DNA of 64,000 bases from Phytoseiulus persimilis (GCA_037576195.1 CM075104.1:26490211-26554210), one strand, 5' to 3'; shown: positions 1-11,206, counted from the first letter of the stretch. Notes: generated by a model from the letters alone, not told the origin. Program-made: numbers and translations.

Positions 1-2060
1 CCTAACCCACCCCTGCATACTTCTTGGACTCTTTGCCATCCGACACTCAACACTTCACTCCTCTGGAAGACGCACCAGATAAACAGCAGTTCCACACTCG
101 AGCTAACCAATCGTGTTTCGGGAGTAAATTTCAGAAACCACGGCGGCCGTTGATGACTGGGGAGCTCGGATTCAGAAGTTCAGGGTCGTGTGCAGCTGAA
201 TGAAAGCTCTCAAGCTCCGTGAGGTTCTACCCGGACATGATAGGAAGTGCGTCGCGGAGAGACTCGAGTCCCCGCGTCAGCGGTCTGCAAGAAGCCTGTT
301 GCGCTTCTTATTAGCATTCCCGAGTGGGGTGGCCGGAGAGACTGCGAACTCACTTGGAAAAGTCGAGGATCGAGTAGGCTCATACACAGTGCGTAATGAG
401 CTGGGAATAATGCGCGGAGCCATGTTTTCAGAGCGATCCAATGTTTTCAAGATATCAGGATGCTCGATGACTTCTGTCCAGCCAGCCGAAGCCAATTGTC
501 TTCCACTTCAAGTCCTCCGAAACTGTAGTTCCTGATGCTGTTGGTCAACATACGTCGCTTGAGGTCTGTCCGAGGCTCCCCATCGTGCATCCAAGCTCTG
601 CTCACGGGGAAGGCCACAGCGATGGGCAAGGGGAGCGAAGATCCGGAGGTTGAGCTCTTCTCTCGGATCGGTCTCTGATTCCCTGCATGAGGTGGTGATG
701 ACCTACAACTAGCTATACGTTCTCCTCTGTCCTCGGGAATGGTGAGTGAGTCGAAGATCTTCTCCGGCTGGCAACTCCAGGCGCCATTTGCTGGGCTCAA
801 TACAAGAGACAGGGGGTATCCGGCGCTGAGATTGTATCAGTAGCAGGTCGAGTACGACCGTCTTCAGACGGGCAATCCACTTGGATTATCCAAGCTCTGG
901 CACATGCTACATTTTCAGGTTCTTCATTATACAGGGGGGCATTCTTCAGTCGGGAATTTCCGGGCCCGATTTTACTTTGGACATAACTTCGTCGGCTCTT
1001 GGATTTTCGATAAAAGTGCTCGATAAAAGATTCAGAGTCGGTCATGTCGATTATTTTCTGAAGTGGATATGATGACCCTCGCGCACAGGAGATGGTTTTG
1101 AGGATGACCCATTTCTTTTCCGAGGTCCTCCTCAGGGTAACTGGGTCAGAAGTTAACGCCAAACTTCATCGGATCGGACTCGTGGGGAACCGATTGAGGT
1201 TATCTTTTTTGTTTTTTCACCTTATTTTTCCATTGTCGGGAGTTTGAGGAAATCCTGATCCCAATCCCTCGTTTCCTCGAGAAATGGCAACCGATCGTAT
1301 CCGAGAATGTTTCCGGTGTCGAGGGTCACTTTGGTGACCGCGAGCGGGAATGTGAATGCGGTTGATTTCCGGTGGAAATCGAAAATCGTCGAGCTGACCT
1401 TGCAGCTCAATATTCTAATGATTCGGATTGACCGCCTCGAAATCATCCGCCCATCACTCTTCGGAATTTTTGAAAGATTCGGAGAATCCAAGATTTGACG
1501 GTGTCATGGCCAAAAGAAAATCAGGCTCGACGATTCCCGACTAAAAAATGCCTATCTGTAGAGAACCTCGATATGACGAAATGCTTGCGGGACCCCTCCT
1601 CCTCTTCGTCTCCTCGTCACATCCAAGTTCAACTGAATTGACAGCTTTTGATACGAATTCAGGGCACAGACACTCCCAAGATCGACAGAGAGCTATATCA
1701 CGCGTACTGTAGAGGATGGGAAGGTATTTCATTCAGAGCAAGATTGCAGTTATCACACATAGACTTGAAGGAAGGTGACATACGATTAGAGTCAGTGGCG
1801 TAGCCAGGATTTCCCCTGGGGAGAGGCTGAATTTTCGAAGAAATGAAATGAAGAAACCTTTCCCCTGTCTTCTGCCGAGCCATCCATGGAAAAGCTATGA
1901 AATCCATCCATTTATGGAGTCCAATGAAAACGATAGGCTCGCCTTGTCAACAACAACAGGAGAGCTCACTCTAGCTCACGGTCAGCATCGTTTCTAAAGC
2001 TGTCATCGGCGTATCGGAACATGTTGTCAATTTTCTGTGGAGCAGCTTGCACTATACTGA
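1..2060. other. No recognised gene; one weak exon-like stretch
   Basis: Several short open frames overlap on both strands, as expected of non-coding DNA near 50% GC. The only stretch that looks faintly protein-like is on the minus strand at about 330-480. It reads GWTEVIEHPDILKTLD and ends at a good donor (AAGTGAGTTC). I could not connect it to other exons or to a known family, so it is not called as a gene. Confidence 0.4.
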
Positions 2061-2399
2061 TCAGAACTTTGACTGAAAGCAAGGAATATCGTCGCAGCTT
2101 GAAGAGTGTCTTCGGCTGTCTCTGGAGTGTCCCTCGTTGGTTTCGCTACAGGTCCATGCTGTGACGTTGAAGGGCTTCATCGAGCTTGTAAGGCTCGTGT
2201 TGTGGTTTTCACTACAGCTCCACGAAATGAATCTTGCCGTCTGAAGCCCTTCTCGGGGACTGCGTATCATCTCCTCGAATTTGACCTGTGAACTGCTTCG
2301 TGTCTCGTAGACGGTCCTCCACGCGCTTGTGGACACTCGAAGACGGTCTTGTGGATTCTTGAAGACGATCTCGTAGACACACGTATACGTAAGATCACC

Positions 2400-2760
2400 T
2401 CCTCAGACCCAGTAGAGTACAGTCAGATCGATCTTGGAATCACTCCCATGGACTCAGAAGAGCATGGTCAGATCGATCCCGGAGTCAGCTCGTTGGACTT
2501 CAAGAAAGATTGTCAAATCGACGACAGAATACCATCGCAGACCCAGAAAATTATGGTCAGATCGATCCCGGTGACCCAGGAAAGTGAGGTCGGATCGATC
2601 CCGATATCAGCTCCGTTAAGTCCAAAGAGTATGGTCAGATCGACCCCACATATACCGCTATAGACTCCGGAAAGCATGATAATATTCAACGTTTCGTCGA
2701 CGCCGGAATCACGTCCATATACCCTGGGAGTATGGATAGATCGACCCCGGAGTCAGCTCT
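2400..2760 (+). repeat. 45-bp tandem satellite, array 1
   Basis: The motif GGTCAGATCGATCCCGGAG or a close variant recurs with its core at about 2422, 2467, 2511, 2556, 2589 and 2634, so spacing is 44-45 bp with one 33-bp step. A looser copy (TATGGATAGATCGACCCCGG) lies near 2730. Because 45 is divisible by three, one frame stays open across the array and gives a 15-residue repeat; I take that as a by-product, not a protein. The same family occurs at 31.86-32.30 kb and 41.58-41.83 kb, with a single related unit inside the hAT MITE at 9803-10014. Confidence 0.85.
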
Positions 2761-3187
2761 GGTCAACATTCAGTAGGGCTCTGGGATTATTCCGAGATTA
2801 TTCCGGTGGAGTTCTGGTGATGATTCCAGATCGAACTGGGGATTGCTCCGGGAGAACTCGGAGATCAATTCGGGACCATCCTTTTGATGAAGATATAATA
2901 TTGCATTGGGATAATTTTGCATCGGTGCAGGGATGGTTCTAGGGAGAGTCCGAGATGAACCCGGGAGCGCTGAGATGAACCCAGAAACATCCGGCCACGA
3001 TACGGGATCAGTCAAGATACGGTCCTTGATGACTCTGGGGGGAATTAAGAATTTTTCCGCGGACGATTTCGTTCCTACATAACTTCGAGCGTGCGTTGGC
3101 ATAGAGTTGGGAGAGTTCTGGGGACAATGTCAGGCCAATGTGGGAATGGACCTAGGATGAGTTTATGACGAAGTGAAATTCCGTTGC

Positions 3188-3363
3188 TTCGTCATCCGCC
3201 AAATTCGTCCCCCGACAAGATCGTTATCTGCCGAGTTCGTCATCTAACAGGTTCGTTCTCTGCCACGTTCGTTATCTGTCAAGTGCGTTAACTGGCAGGT
3301 TCGTTGAATGTCAAGCTCGTTATACGAAAAGTCCATCATATGATGAGTTCTTCATCTACGGCA
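3188..3363 (+). repeat. 16-bp tandem satellite, array 1
   Basis: Eleven consecutive 16-bp units run without any indel, starting at 3188, 3204, 3220 and so on to 3348. The consensus is close to TTCGTTATCTGCCAAG; later units are more diverged. It lies about 430 bp beyond the 45-bp satellite. A related 16-bp array (core CGTTATCTGAGGGGTA on the opposite strand) also adjoins the 45-bp satellite in the GGCX intron. Confidence 0.85.
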
Positions 3364-4616
3364 TTTTAGGGTGCTCATCGGTGTAGTTCGTTCCTTTTTC
3401 TGAGCTTCCTCCCTATACCCGCAGTCTGAGTGCTCCTCGACGCTTTCCTCCGTCTCCGGAAGTTCCGCATCGACATGATCAATTTCTCACTGTATCATGG
3501 ACGACTCAAAATTCTCCGCATGCTGGAAGCGTTTATTACCCTTCTCTTCAATCTTTGATCCAGCAGAGGAGTCTCGGTCACGAAGAATGTTCTCGAAAAA
3601 AAGGCCTCCGACATGGCTCAACATGTCCGAGTTTCCGATCGCGTATTCATGTTCGCCAGCCTCATGTCTGCGACTTGCTTCGAAATGTTTGATTTCATTC
3701 GACGCGCATATCAGACTAAAAGGACTACGGGGGAAAAAGATCAGGCAAAACTCCTTGCTCTGCTCAATGTCTTCTCTCACACAGAAAAAGGAATAGAATC
3801 CACTCTTTGCTTGGAACGATCGTTACCTACCCGTGTGTCCCGTCATCGGATGAGAGCAGCCAACAGCCTGAAAGATCTCTCCTCGCGTGGCTGAAGGCAC
3901 AACTCTCAGAGTTTTGAGGAACACGTTTTCGTTACCCATGCCGAGCATATTTTCCCCCAAATGTGAATTTCCCCGGATAGTCAAGGAGCTCATCTCCTCT
4001 TCAGAGCCGTGAGATTGTCCGACTCGAGTGATTCACCTTTTCGCTCAGGAAGGAGAGCGAATTGTAGAGGAATTTCGGCTTTTGTTCAGAGCAATAAAAA
4101 TTCTGGGCTGGAACATCCAGAGCCGGAAAGTCCGGGCCGAAATGTCTTGATCTTGACTAGGTGGGTCCGAAGGCTTCTCCAAGATTCCTATCAGCTCTAC
4201 GAAAGACTCGCCCTCAGACTTTGACGTTGGGGCGTGGCGTCGAAGACGTGTGTGTACGTTCTATGCCGAGAACTTTCTGCGGAAATTCCGCCTCATGACA
4301 CACTCATGACATGATACACTCTCCGAGGATGCTCTCCTTTCGACAGGACCACGTAGCGAAGGTGACTGAATACGCCAACAAGTTCTCAGTACTCGTTGGG
4401 GCCGTCGACTGAGCCCGAACATGCGGGTACAAGACACTCCCACCGCTGTGTTCCGCGAGAATCTTATTGAGGGCCTTGAGAAACGTCGGAAGATCCGGTG
4501 CCACCTCGTCGACCACTCGCTTGCCTTGATCCGACATCAGGGTCCCGCGAAAGACTTAACTCAACTGCTCCGAAGTATCGTTAACCTTACTCCGGCGAGG
4601 TAAGGCTGGAATGGCT
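3364..4616. other. No recognised gene
   Basis: Short overlapping frames occur on both strands. The minus-strand frame at 4304-4537 starts with a true ATG and reads MSDQGKRVVDEVAPDLPTFL. It looks mildly protein-like, but it has no family I recognise and no convincing partner exons. Confidence 0.3.
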
Positions 4617-4998
4617 CTCAGTGACGACGAGCTTCTCCGGAGATACCGTATTTCTTCTGATGGTAATGCTAATTCTTCTTGCTGGGCGACCTATTCTTAA
4701 CGAGCACCCGAGGAGGATTGAGCAAGCAAGCGAGCATGCGCTGCTTGCAAGCGTTCTCGCGTTAACTGCCGCACGTTGTACGCTGTGACAAACCCGCAAT
4801 CGCTGTGAATTTGCGACGACACTGTCGCTGCTGGGAAGTAGGAGAAAGCGGTTTGATTGAAAACAATGGAGAAGTTGACTCCAAGAGGAGATGCTGCGCA
4901 GGATATGCAAACAAATAAGCCAGCAAGCTCCTTCTAACAGGCGTCCCGCGGAGGGTTTAAGAAATACGGTATTTCGCCAAGCTCGGAGTGGCTACGTC
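4617..4998. mobile_element. Possible MITE with inverted ends
   Basis: ATACCGTATTTCTT at 4643-4656 has an exact inverted copy at 4959-4972. Outside both copies, toward the element ends, further partial inverted matches appear (GTGACG and GAGCTT on each side). The interior of about 300 bp has no coding potential. The pattern fits a short non-autonomous TIR transposon. I could not define exact ends or a target-site duplication. Confidence 0.45.
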
Positions 4999-5566
4999 AC
5001 CAATCCTCATTGAATTTGTCATCGCAGCCGACGATGACAATCACGACCGGGAGATCTCCCCGAGCAGGCCCAGAACGGTACTAACGGCCACTGACACAAG
5101 CACGCAACAAGAAGGCTCAGAAATTTGAGAACCGAGTATGACGTTGAAGATCTCAGACTGACCAGTAATACACTAGTCAAACCAATGTGAAATATGTTCC
5201 GCAAAGAACTCAAAACGAGGGTGTGGGATATGTTGGACATCATGTGGAGACGGAAAATGGAGTCCAGATCCGCATTGAGTGTTCATGGACATTTCGAAGA
5301 GACTCGAGGTCTCGAGGAAGAATCATACGATAACTCTCGGGGAAGTCGGTTCAGTGGCGTGATGATAGTTCGTCGATAGAGTGATCAATGCAAGGTGCAA
5401 CGATCTGACTTTGCCCCTACTCTGAGGATTGCGAAGAAGGAATCTACCTGGAAGAGCTCAAGTTCTCGCATGTAACAGGCATAGAGAGGCATTCTGATGC
5501 CAGGGGCGGATCGCCCCCCCCCTTGCTACGCTACGGAGTCGGTTTCTGGCGCTACCCAGAGCAAGA

Positions 5567-6226
5567 ATGCTCAACAGCAAGAGCCGGCAAAACTCTCGGG
5601 GTCCTTCCATAGATATGAGATGCGCTCGATGTGGAGCCCCGGAAACCGACAAACATGTCATTCTGGAATGCGAGGAAGGAATATACTTCCAGACGGATTT
5701 CCCGTCCCGACTGAGACTTCACTCAGAGTCAACGGCGAGGAACCTAAGAGGGGCGATGGAAATCCTAAAGCGAAGGGAGAACAACGAGGTATTACCTGTG
5801 AACGCAATACAATTCACCCCAGAAATGGAAGGGGAAATATGTGCATATGAAAGATCCAATAAAATCAAATCAATCAGGCGTACGTTGGCCAGTGCCTCAC
5901 TGCAGCGAATCCAAGGGAAACTAAATCGGGGCAGCCTGCAGAGACGGAAGTCCATTCAGACCTCGCATGTTCCGATAATGCCAAGGATCTCAACGTCCCA
6001 GCTCCGAGTGGAGTCAACGACTACTTGTTCTCTCTCCTTCATCAAGGTAGGCGCCGCACAGAATCGCGTTTTTCTTTTGGTTGGGCACGGACATCAGAAC
6101 GTCGCTCAAGAATTCGAGGACGGCATTTCCCAGTTCATTCGTCGCTGCCTGAACCTTCTCCAGGCCCTGATGGGACGGGATCGGACTCAAACGGACCTGA
6201 TCTTGGATCCTTTTGAGTCGGAGTGA
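5567..6226 (+). mobile_element. 3' tail of a non-LTR retrotransposon ORF (zinc-knuckle end)
   Basis: An open frame of 219 codons begins at an ATG and carries the Cys-Cys-His-Cys pattern CARCGAPETDKHVILECE near its N-terminus. Knuckles of this type close the reverse-transcriptase ORF of many LINE-type elements. No reverse transcriptase or endonuclease sequence precedes it in frame, so it is a 5'-truncated fragment. About 180 residues of unknown, moderately charged sequence follow the knuckle. An unrelated small zinc protein is possible but less likely given the dense transposon debris nearby. Confidence 0.5.
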
Positions 6227-6699
6227 CTCGCAGAGGCATGAAGAGTCGCAACCCGTCGGAACTCAAAGGTGTCTGTTGGACAGAGGTATCGTCGTGGAAT
6301 TAGAGAGCTCCCACGAAACTTACACGTTTCCAAACAAACTCAGCCAGATGTGCCGTCCCCATAAAGGGCCAACCGCTAAAGCGTGAGCCAATATTTGAAG
6401 AGACTGGAGAGCATCATCAGTCGAACATGTTTTCGACTGCTCATGATACTCGTTTAGATCATAGCATAAATGATAGCTTCAACGGTTTCCTTGCGGGCCT
6501 TGTAGAAGCCATGTCGCTTTGAGCTCCAAACGTCCGTCTGAGAATGCATCGTTAATAAGGAAAGTTGTCGAAGCTCGACGTACCTTCGATTCACAACCAC
6601 TTCTAGTCAACCATCTAGCTATTCAGCTTCGTTTGACGCCTCTCGTCTTCCTGGTGAGGTTCCCATAAACCCGAGAGTAGATTCCAATGGCGCCGCTCC

Positions 6700-7640
6700 A
6701 TGGTATTATTCCAGCAGTTCCAGCGGCGGCTCGGACGGCATTCGCCCGCGCCACCTCAAGGATCTCATATGAAATGACTCTCGCCCGTTGGCGGGTGCGC
6801 CCACGAGATTCTGTGCGATGGTGATCAACGGGAGACTACTCGAATTTGTTTTGGACACGTCCTACGGAGCTGACCTCCGCCAGAACAACGGTGGGAGGCA
6901 GCCGAGGTAGCTGTCCGGAGGCTCCGGGTCCCGATTCGTGACTTGGTCGCGCCGACACAGCTCGGTTTCGCCGCGGAGGGGGGCTGCGAGGCGGTTGTTC
7001 ATGGTGCCATTGGTTTCCTCGAGGTGAACAAGGGTTCCGGAAAAGTTCTCGTCAATTTGGACTTCCCCAACGCGGTCAACACCCTCCGGAGGGATATCAT
7101 CCTTTCGACCATCCGATTCGACTCCCCAGCGCTCCACCCCATGACCCAGCAGGCTTAACGTAACCCGAGCAAGCTCTTCTGGGGAGACGAGGACATCCTG
7201 TCCAGAAACGGAGTGCAACGGGCGATGGGTGGGGACCTCCCCTCTTCTGCATCTCACTCCAGCGGCTCTTGTCCACCCTGGAATCCGAGTTCAAGCCTTG
7301 CTCTCTGGATGACGGGACGTTGGGCGGATCGGTGTTGGCTTACATCCGGAGAGTCAGGAGGTTCGCCGCAGACTCAGGCGTGCATCTTAACGACGCCAAG
7401 TGCGAAGTGGCTGTCCTTTCGGACAATGCTCAAACACGTGCTGAATGCTTCCGGAACGTATGGGACTCACTTCCTGACGCGCGGCTCCTGGGGGACTCAC
7501 AGCTCGAGCTGCTCGGACCTGAGGAGCCGGTCTGTCGCACTCGGTCAGAAGCTGGCGCTCATGGACCCATGGTGCTCCAGACTGCCCATCCCTGACGCTC
7601 AACCCGCTCTCTCTCTCTCTCTCTCTCGCTGATCCGCTGC
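6700..7640 (+). mobile_element. Broken reverse transcriptase of a non-LTR retrotransposon
   Basis: Fragments of one reverse transcriptase occur in order but in different frames. They are GGSDGIRPRHLKDL near 6720-6770; VAPTQLGFAAEGGCEAVVHG near 6944-7005; the palm motif A equivalent LVNLDFPNAVNTL near 7048-7086; and LLSTLESEFKPCSLDDGTLGG near 7262-7330, where LDDG stands for the catalytic motif C. Frame changes and internal stops separate them, so the element is dead. A (CT)n tract follows at 7607-7628. The order and motifs fix the family as non-LTR RT; I cannot name the clade with confidence. Confidence 0.8.
7607..7628. repeat. (CT)n microsatellite
   Basis: Ten or more CT dinucleotides in a row, just after the reverse transcriptase relic. 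Confidence 0.95.
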
Positions 7641-7776
7641 AGCCTCTCGGCCCCTCGCCTGTTGTAAGTGATGCGCTGTGCGGACACCAACGCTTTCCAG
7701 GGCCATCTCCAACAGCTGAACGCAAAGATTCGCTCCTGGCTGTCCTGGGTGCTCAACCTCGACCTCACATCCGTCC

Positions 7777-8333
7777 TCATTGCGTTCCACAGCTCCGAAC
7801 GAGCTCCGATCTGATTAGAACGGGAACTGCGTCGGAAGATCCTCGTCGCGGTATTATCAATCGTCTGGAGCTCTGGAACTGGGATGAACCGATAGGTAGG
7901 GCTGAGAGAAAATCGCGGAAGTCGCAGCTATAGCGGAAACCGCGACTCTTGATCCCTGCACCGATTTTTGGCCCCTTCCGCAATTTTCCGACTTTTCCGC
8001 GATCTCTGTCGTTTCCCCCATTGGCTTCATTGATAGTCGTCGAATCACTGCAGTAGCTCCCAAGTTCGACTTCGAGCATATTCCCTGGTTCGACGAAGAC
8101 GACTTGGCGGAGCTCAGAATCTTTTTGAACTCGATCAAGGACTTCAATTGCTTCAGTCACCCCGTGGACGTCTGGCTTGGCGAACGCTCCCCGAAACTTC
8201 CTCGGATAGCGCTCATTTGCTGCAGCGTTCCAGTCGGCACTGTTGCCGCGGAGCAGTGCTCCAGCATTCACTCGAAAGTATTGAGAAATGACTGCCGTAG
8301 CATCGGCATCGCTGGGCCAAATCTTCTTCAGAT
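7777..8333 (-). other. Coding-like segment of unknown identity, cut off by a hAT-like repeat
   Basis: A minus-strand frame is open for about 185 codons between 8333 and 7777 and continues into the repeat that begins at 8334. It includes LKKIWPSDADATAVISQYFR and RKFRGAFAKPDVHGVTEAIE, which look more like real protein than typical shadow frames. I recognise no domain. It may be the remains of a transposon gene or of a host gene interrupted by the repeat. No supported start or splice site was found. Confidence 0.25.
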
Positions 8334-8440
8334 CAGTGGTCCCCAACCGGGGGTCCACAGACCCGGAGCGTCCATCGAGCCTTCTGGGGGGTCCTCGAGG
8401 GTCCTCGATGAATTCAAAAGGTCCCTGATACATCCAGTTA
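8334..8440 (+). mobile_element. Truncated hAT-type repeat end
   Basis: CAGTGGTCCCCAACCGGGGG at 8334-8353 is the typical start of hAT-derived MITEs (CAGTGGT plus an internal palindromic CCCC/GGGG segment). No matching CCACTG end with an 8-bp duplication is visible downstream, so I call one end only. Confidence 0.5.
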
Positions 8441-8734
8441 AGAACTCCGTCGGAGTGAACGTGACGCACCCGACTTGCTGATGCCAGACACAGCATCCAG
8501 AACTCGCTGAGCTCTTCCACCTCCTATCGTTCGAAATTTCCATTTCACTCGTAAACTAATATTGAGAGTGAAAACTGAATTGAAATGCGATCTGACGAAC
8601 GAATGTTCTCTTTCCAACGGGAGAATCGGATACAGCAGGGCTTCGCCAGCGTGGCATTGCGCGTGACCCGTGATTATTAGGGGTTACAACGGTGTGATGG
8701 TAGCTCGCTTGCTCTTCGTGCCATGCGTCGCAGC

Positions 8735-9172
8735 TCGTGTTCTACGACATCTCAGGGGAGACCGAGAGCAGGAAAGGGCCACTACCATACGCAAATCTCA
8801 TTCATTCACAGCAACTTGACGTGCTCTCCATGGTCATCTTCATTAGCAATCTTCATCCTCAGAGATTGTGGATTCGTCGGGACTTTCACTCGGGATCGGC
8901 AAACGATGCGACGATCGTGAGGGCTGTCTTGAGTTACCCTGCTCTCGTCCCTCCGAAGACCGAGCGACGCTCTGGTCGTCGACCGTGGACTCAGAGACAC
9001 CGTGGACTCAGGGACTCCATGGACTTCATGCGAGGTCTCGAATTCCAAGTTTCCATACCAACTTTGAAAGGGAAAAGGAAGCAGTTGCCGCACAACGAAG
9101 CCAACGCCTCCCGCTAGGTGACGAAGATCCGGTGGATTTTCGAAGCAGTACACGGCCGAATGGCTGAACGGT
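8735..9172 (+). mobile_element. Dead DDE (DDE_Tnp_4 type) transposase fragment, plus copy
   Basis: Read in the frame ending at 9116, the sequence gives RKGPLPYANLIHSQQLDV, then GSANDATIVRAVLSYPAL, a frame change, DRGLRDSMDFMRGLEFQVS, and KGKRKQLPHNEANASR followed by TAG and then VTKIRWIFEAVHGRMAERF. The DRGFRD...GFxVxMP...EANxSRxVTKxRWxxE pattern is that of DDE superfamily 4 endonucleases of Harbinger/ISL2EU-like transposons. Part of the catalytic core is present, but frameshifts and the TAG kill it. An inverted partner follows at 9223-9490. Confidence 0.75.
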
Positions 9173-9222
9173 TCAACGGTATCTCCTGGTTACACAAGGA
9201 TTCGGAAGATGGTTTGGACTTT

Positions 9223-9490
9223 CGGTACGGTTCAGCGATTCGGCCGTGTTCTGCTTAAAAAATCCACCGGATATTCGTCACCTAGCGTGAGTTGTTGGCT
9301 TCGTTTTGCGGCAACTGCTTCCTCTTCTCTTTCATGGCTGGCATGGAAACCTGGAATCCAACACTCTGCATGAAATCCACGGAGTCTCTGAATCCACGGT
9401 CGACGACCAGAGCGTCGTTCGGTCTCAGGAGGGACAAGAGAGCGGGGTTCCTCAAGACGGCCCACACGATCATCGCATCGTTTGCTGATC
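9223..9490 (-). mobile_element. Dead DDE transposase fragment, inverted partner copy
   Basis: The minus strand reads SANDAMIVWAVLRNPALLS, LLRPNDALVVDRGFRDSVDF, MQSVGFQVSMPAMKEKRKQL and PQNEANNSR-TAG-VTNIRWIF, then the AEHGRIAEP region. It is the reverse complement of the plus copy at roughly 85% identity by eye. The two arms meet across a spacer of about 50 bp (9173-9222). Both copies carry TAG at the same codon after SR, where active relatives have a hydrophobic residue. Confidence 0.75.
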
Positions 9491-9802
9491 CCGAGTAAAG
9501 ATCGTAAGAAAGCGATCTCGAGGGTTGAGGACCCCTCAGGAGAAAGAATAAAGCAGGAAAAAAAAAACTCCCGGATGTTGCTCAGCGATTTTCGCAGTCA
9601 ATTGAACTTTTCACGCGCGTTTGGGTCGGATTCCTGGACTCCAAAGTCAAAGGGGGGTCTGGCCGGTTACCTACTCGGAGCAATAACTCCGAAGGCTAAG
9701 TTTAGATTTGGATGGAAGTTCTCAACTGCGAAGAGGGCACTCGGGCCTACATTCTGGTTCTCGCCGATCCTCGGCGGAGGGGGGTTCGGGAAGGGTGTAA
9801 AC

Positions 9803-10014
9803 CAGTGGTTCTCAAAGTGGTCGATATCGACCCCTGGGGGTCGATGACCGATCTCCGGTTTACAGAGTTGATGCCGGGGTGGATTTGACCATACTTCTTG
9901 GCGTCCACGCAGGTGATCAAGGGTCGACGGTCGACCTCTTGGGGGACGGCAGTCCATGAACTTCAACGAAGTCGCCTAGGGGGTCGATGGGTCAGTGGAG
10001 TTTGAGAACTACTG
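9803..10014. mobile_element. hAT MITE, 212 bp, complete with 8-bp TSD
   Basis: The left end CAGTGGTTCTCAAA (9803-9816) and right end TTTGAGAACTACTG (10001-10014) form a terminal inverted repeat with one mismatch. The 8-bp GTGTAAAC flanks the element directly on both sides (9795-9802 and 10015-10022), the target-site duplication length of hAT transposons. There is no coding capacity. Inside, GTGGATTTGACCATACTTCT at about 9881 resembles one reversed unit of the 45-bp satellite found elsewhere in the window. Confidence 0.95.
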
Positions 10015-10022
10015 GTGTAAAC

Positions 10023-10343
10023 CACCTAAATTCAGGAACTCTCGATTTTCAACGCCTTTGAAATCATGCAATCCAATCACTGGCTACATAAAAAGATAGC
10101 GCTCGGAGAGAGCTTTCCAAAAAGATGTCGTTCTCGAGATATAACGATTTTAAGCTTGCTCTCGACCATGCGGATTCGAATGAACTATTTTTGAATAATG
10201 TTGATAGATTTGGATCTAGGTAACAGAAAAGGCTGAAAACTTCGGGAGTTCGTTCTTTCACGCCGGGAACACGACCCTGCCCTTTTTAGGAGAATCCGTC
10301 GAGGTGGGGCACCTGACCGGCTAGACCCTTTGCAGCTCAACCA
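10023..10343. other. No recognised feature
   Basis: About 320 bp between the hAT MITE and the region upstream of the SLIRP-like gene; nothing identified on either strand. Confidence 0.4.
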
Positions 10344-10545
10344 ATGGGGGCTACAGTGAGTGCAACAGTTGAGGTCGAATCGAGAAGACTCAGAGCTGGA
10401 ATTTGTAGTATTGAGAACTGCCTTCGTACGTTTATAAACGCTCTAGAGCGCCACGGTTCTTCTTTGCCCCGATCAAAACAAAAACGATCCGCTATAGGCA
10501 GTCCCACGTACTCGTTTCGAGCGCCCGTGCGGCACACGGGAAGAG

Positions 10546-10563
10546 ACGACGACGACGACGACG
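10546..10563. repeat. (GAC)6 microsatellite
   Basis: About six GAC triplets lie in the leader upstream of the SLIRP-like start codon. Confidence 0.9.
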
Positions 10564-10628
10564 AAGCAGACGAAGCTGTGAGCATAACATTTACACGAGT
10601 TGCGCGATTCCTAGTGCTCTCCGACGAA

Positions 10629-10981
10629 ATGTCGAAATTTATTCAGATTTACATCAAGAACTTGCCTTGGACAGTGGGGAACACGGAACTTCGGAATCAT
10701 TTCCTGAAGGTGAGGATTCAATAGTAGTGACGGGCGAAACAACGCAGTCTTCGGAAGAACCATGAGCGAAAGGGCTTATCTAACGCTTACTTTCGCTTCA
10801 GTTCGGACCCATAGTCAACGCGTCCGTCATCTTCTGTAAAAAAACGGGAGTACATCTTGGCTACGGATTCGTGCGTTTCAGTAGACATGATTCGGCCGAG
10901 AATGCGCTCAATGATCCGAGCCCAATGCTGGACGGAAGGAGACTCGATATAAATATCGCGCGCATGAACCGGTTCACCTAG
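10629..10981 (+). CDS. SLIRP: SLIRP-like mitochondrial RNA-binding protein (single RRM)
   Basis: Two exons, 10629-10709 and 10802-10981, joined by a 92-bp GT-AG intron in phase 0, give an 86-residue protein. Almost all of it is one RNA-recognition motif: RNP2 is IYIKNLPW (residues 7-14) and RNP1 is LGYGFVRF (about 47-54). In animals SLIRP pairs with LRPPRC and stabilises mitochondrial mRNAs. Human SLIRP is 109 residues, with a longer leader and a charged tail that are missing here. I chose the ATG at 10629 because it directly precedes the RRM; an in-frame ATG at 10344 would add 95 residues including an Asp run from a GAC microsatellite, which I read as 5' leader. A different small RRM protein is possible. 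Confidence 0.75.
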
Positions 10982-11206
10982 TCGATCTCTAATTTTGTGT
11001 AATAAGAATGATATGATCCTAGCCATTAAAGCCCCGCCTCATACATCACGTCCTCTTTTTGACCTGAACTCACGACGATGGTCGAGCTGGATCGCGAATG
11101 ACAAGAATCTCGCGTTTCGACAAACCTAACGATGAACTCTTCGGTACCGACACATGCGTTGTCGTTGAATGATCATGTTCTCGACCGATCGCCGGTGTAC
11201 TCGAGC

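Noticed and set aside
2349-2663. A 104-codon frame with a 15-residue internal repeat
   Set aside because: It is the translation of the 45-bp satellite, which keeps any frame open because 45 is divisible by three. Related arrays elsewhere are non-coding.
3188-3363. Regular 16-bp units considered as a CRISPR-like array
   Set aside because: The units adjoin directly with no unique spacers, and this is an animal genome. It is a tandem satellite.
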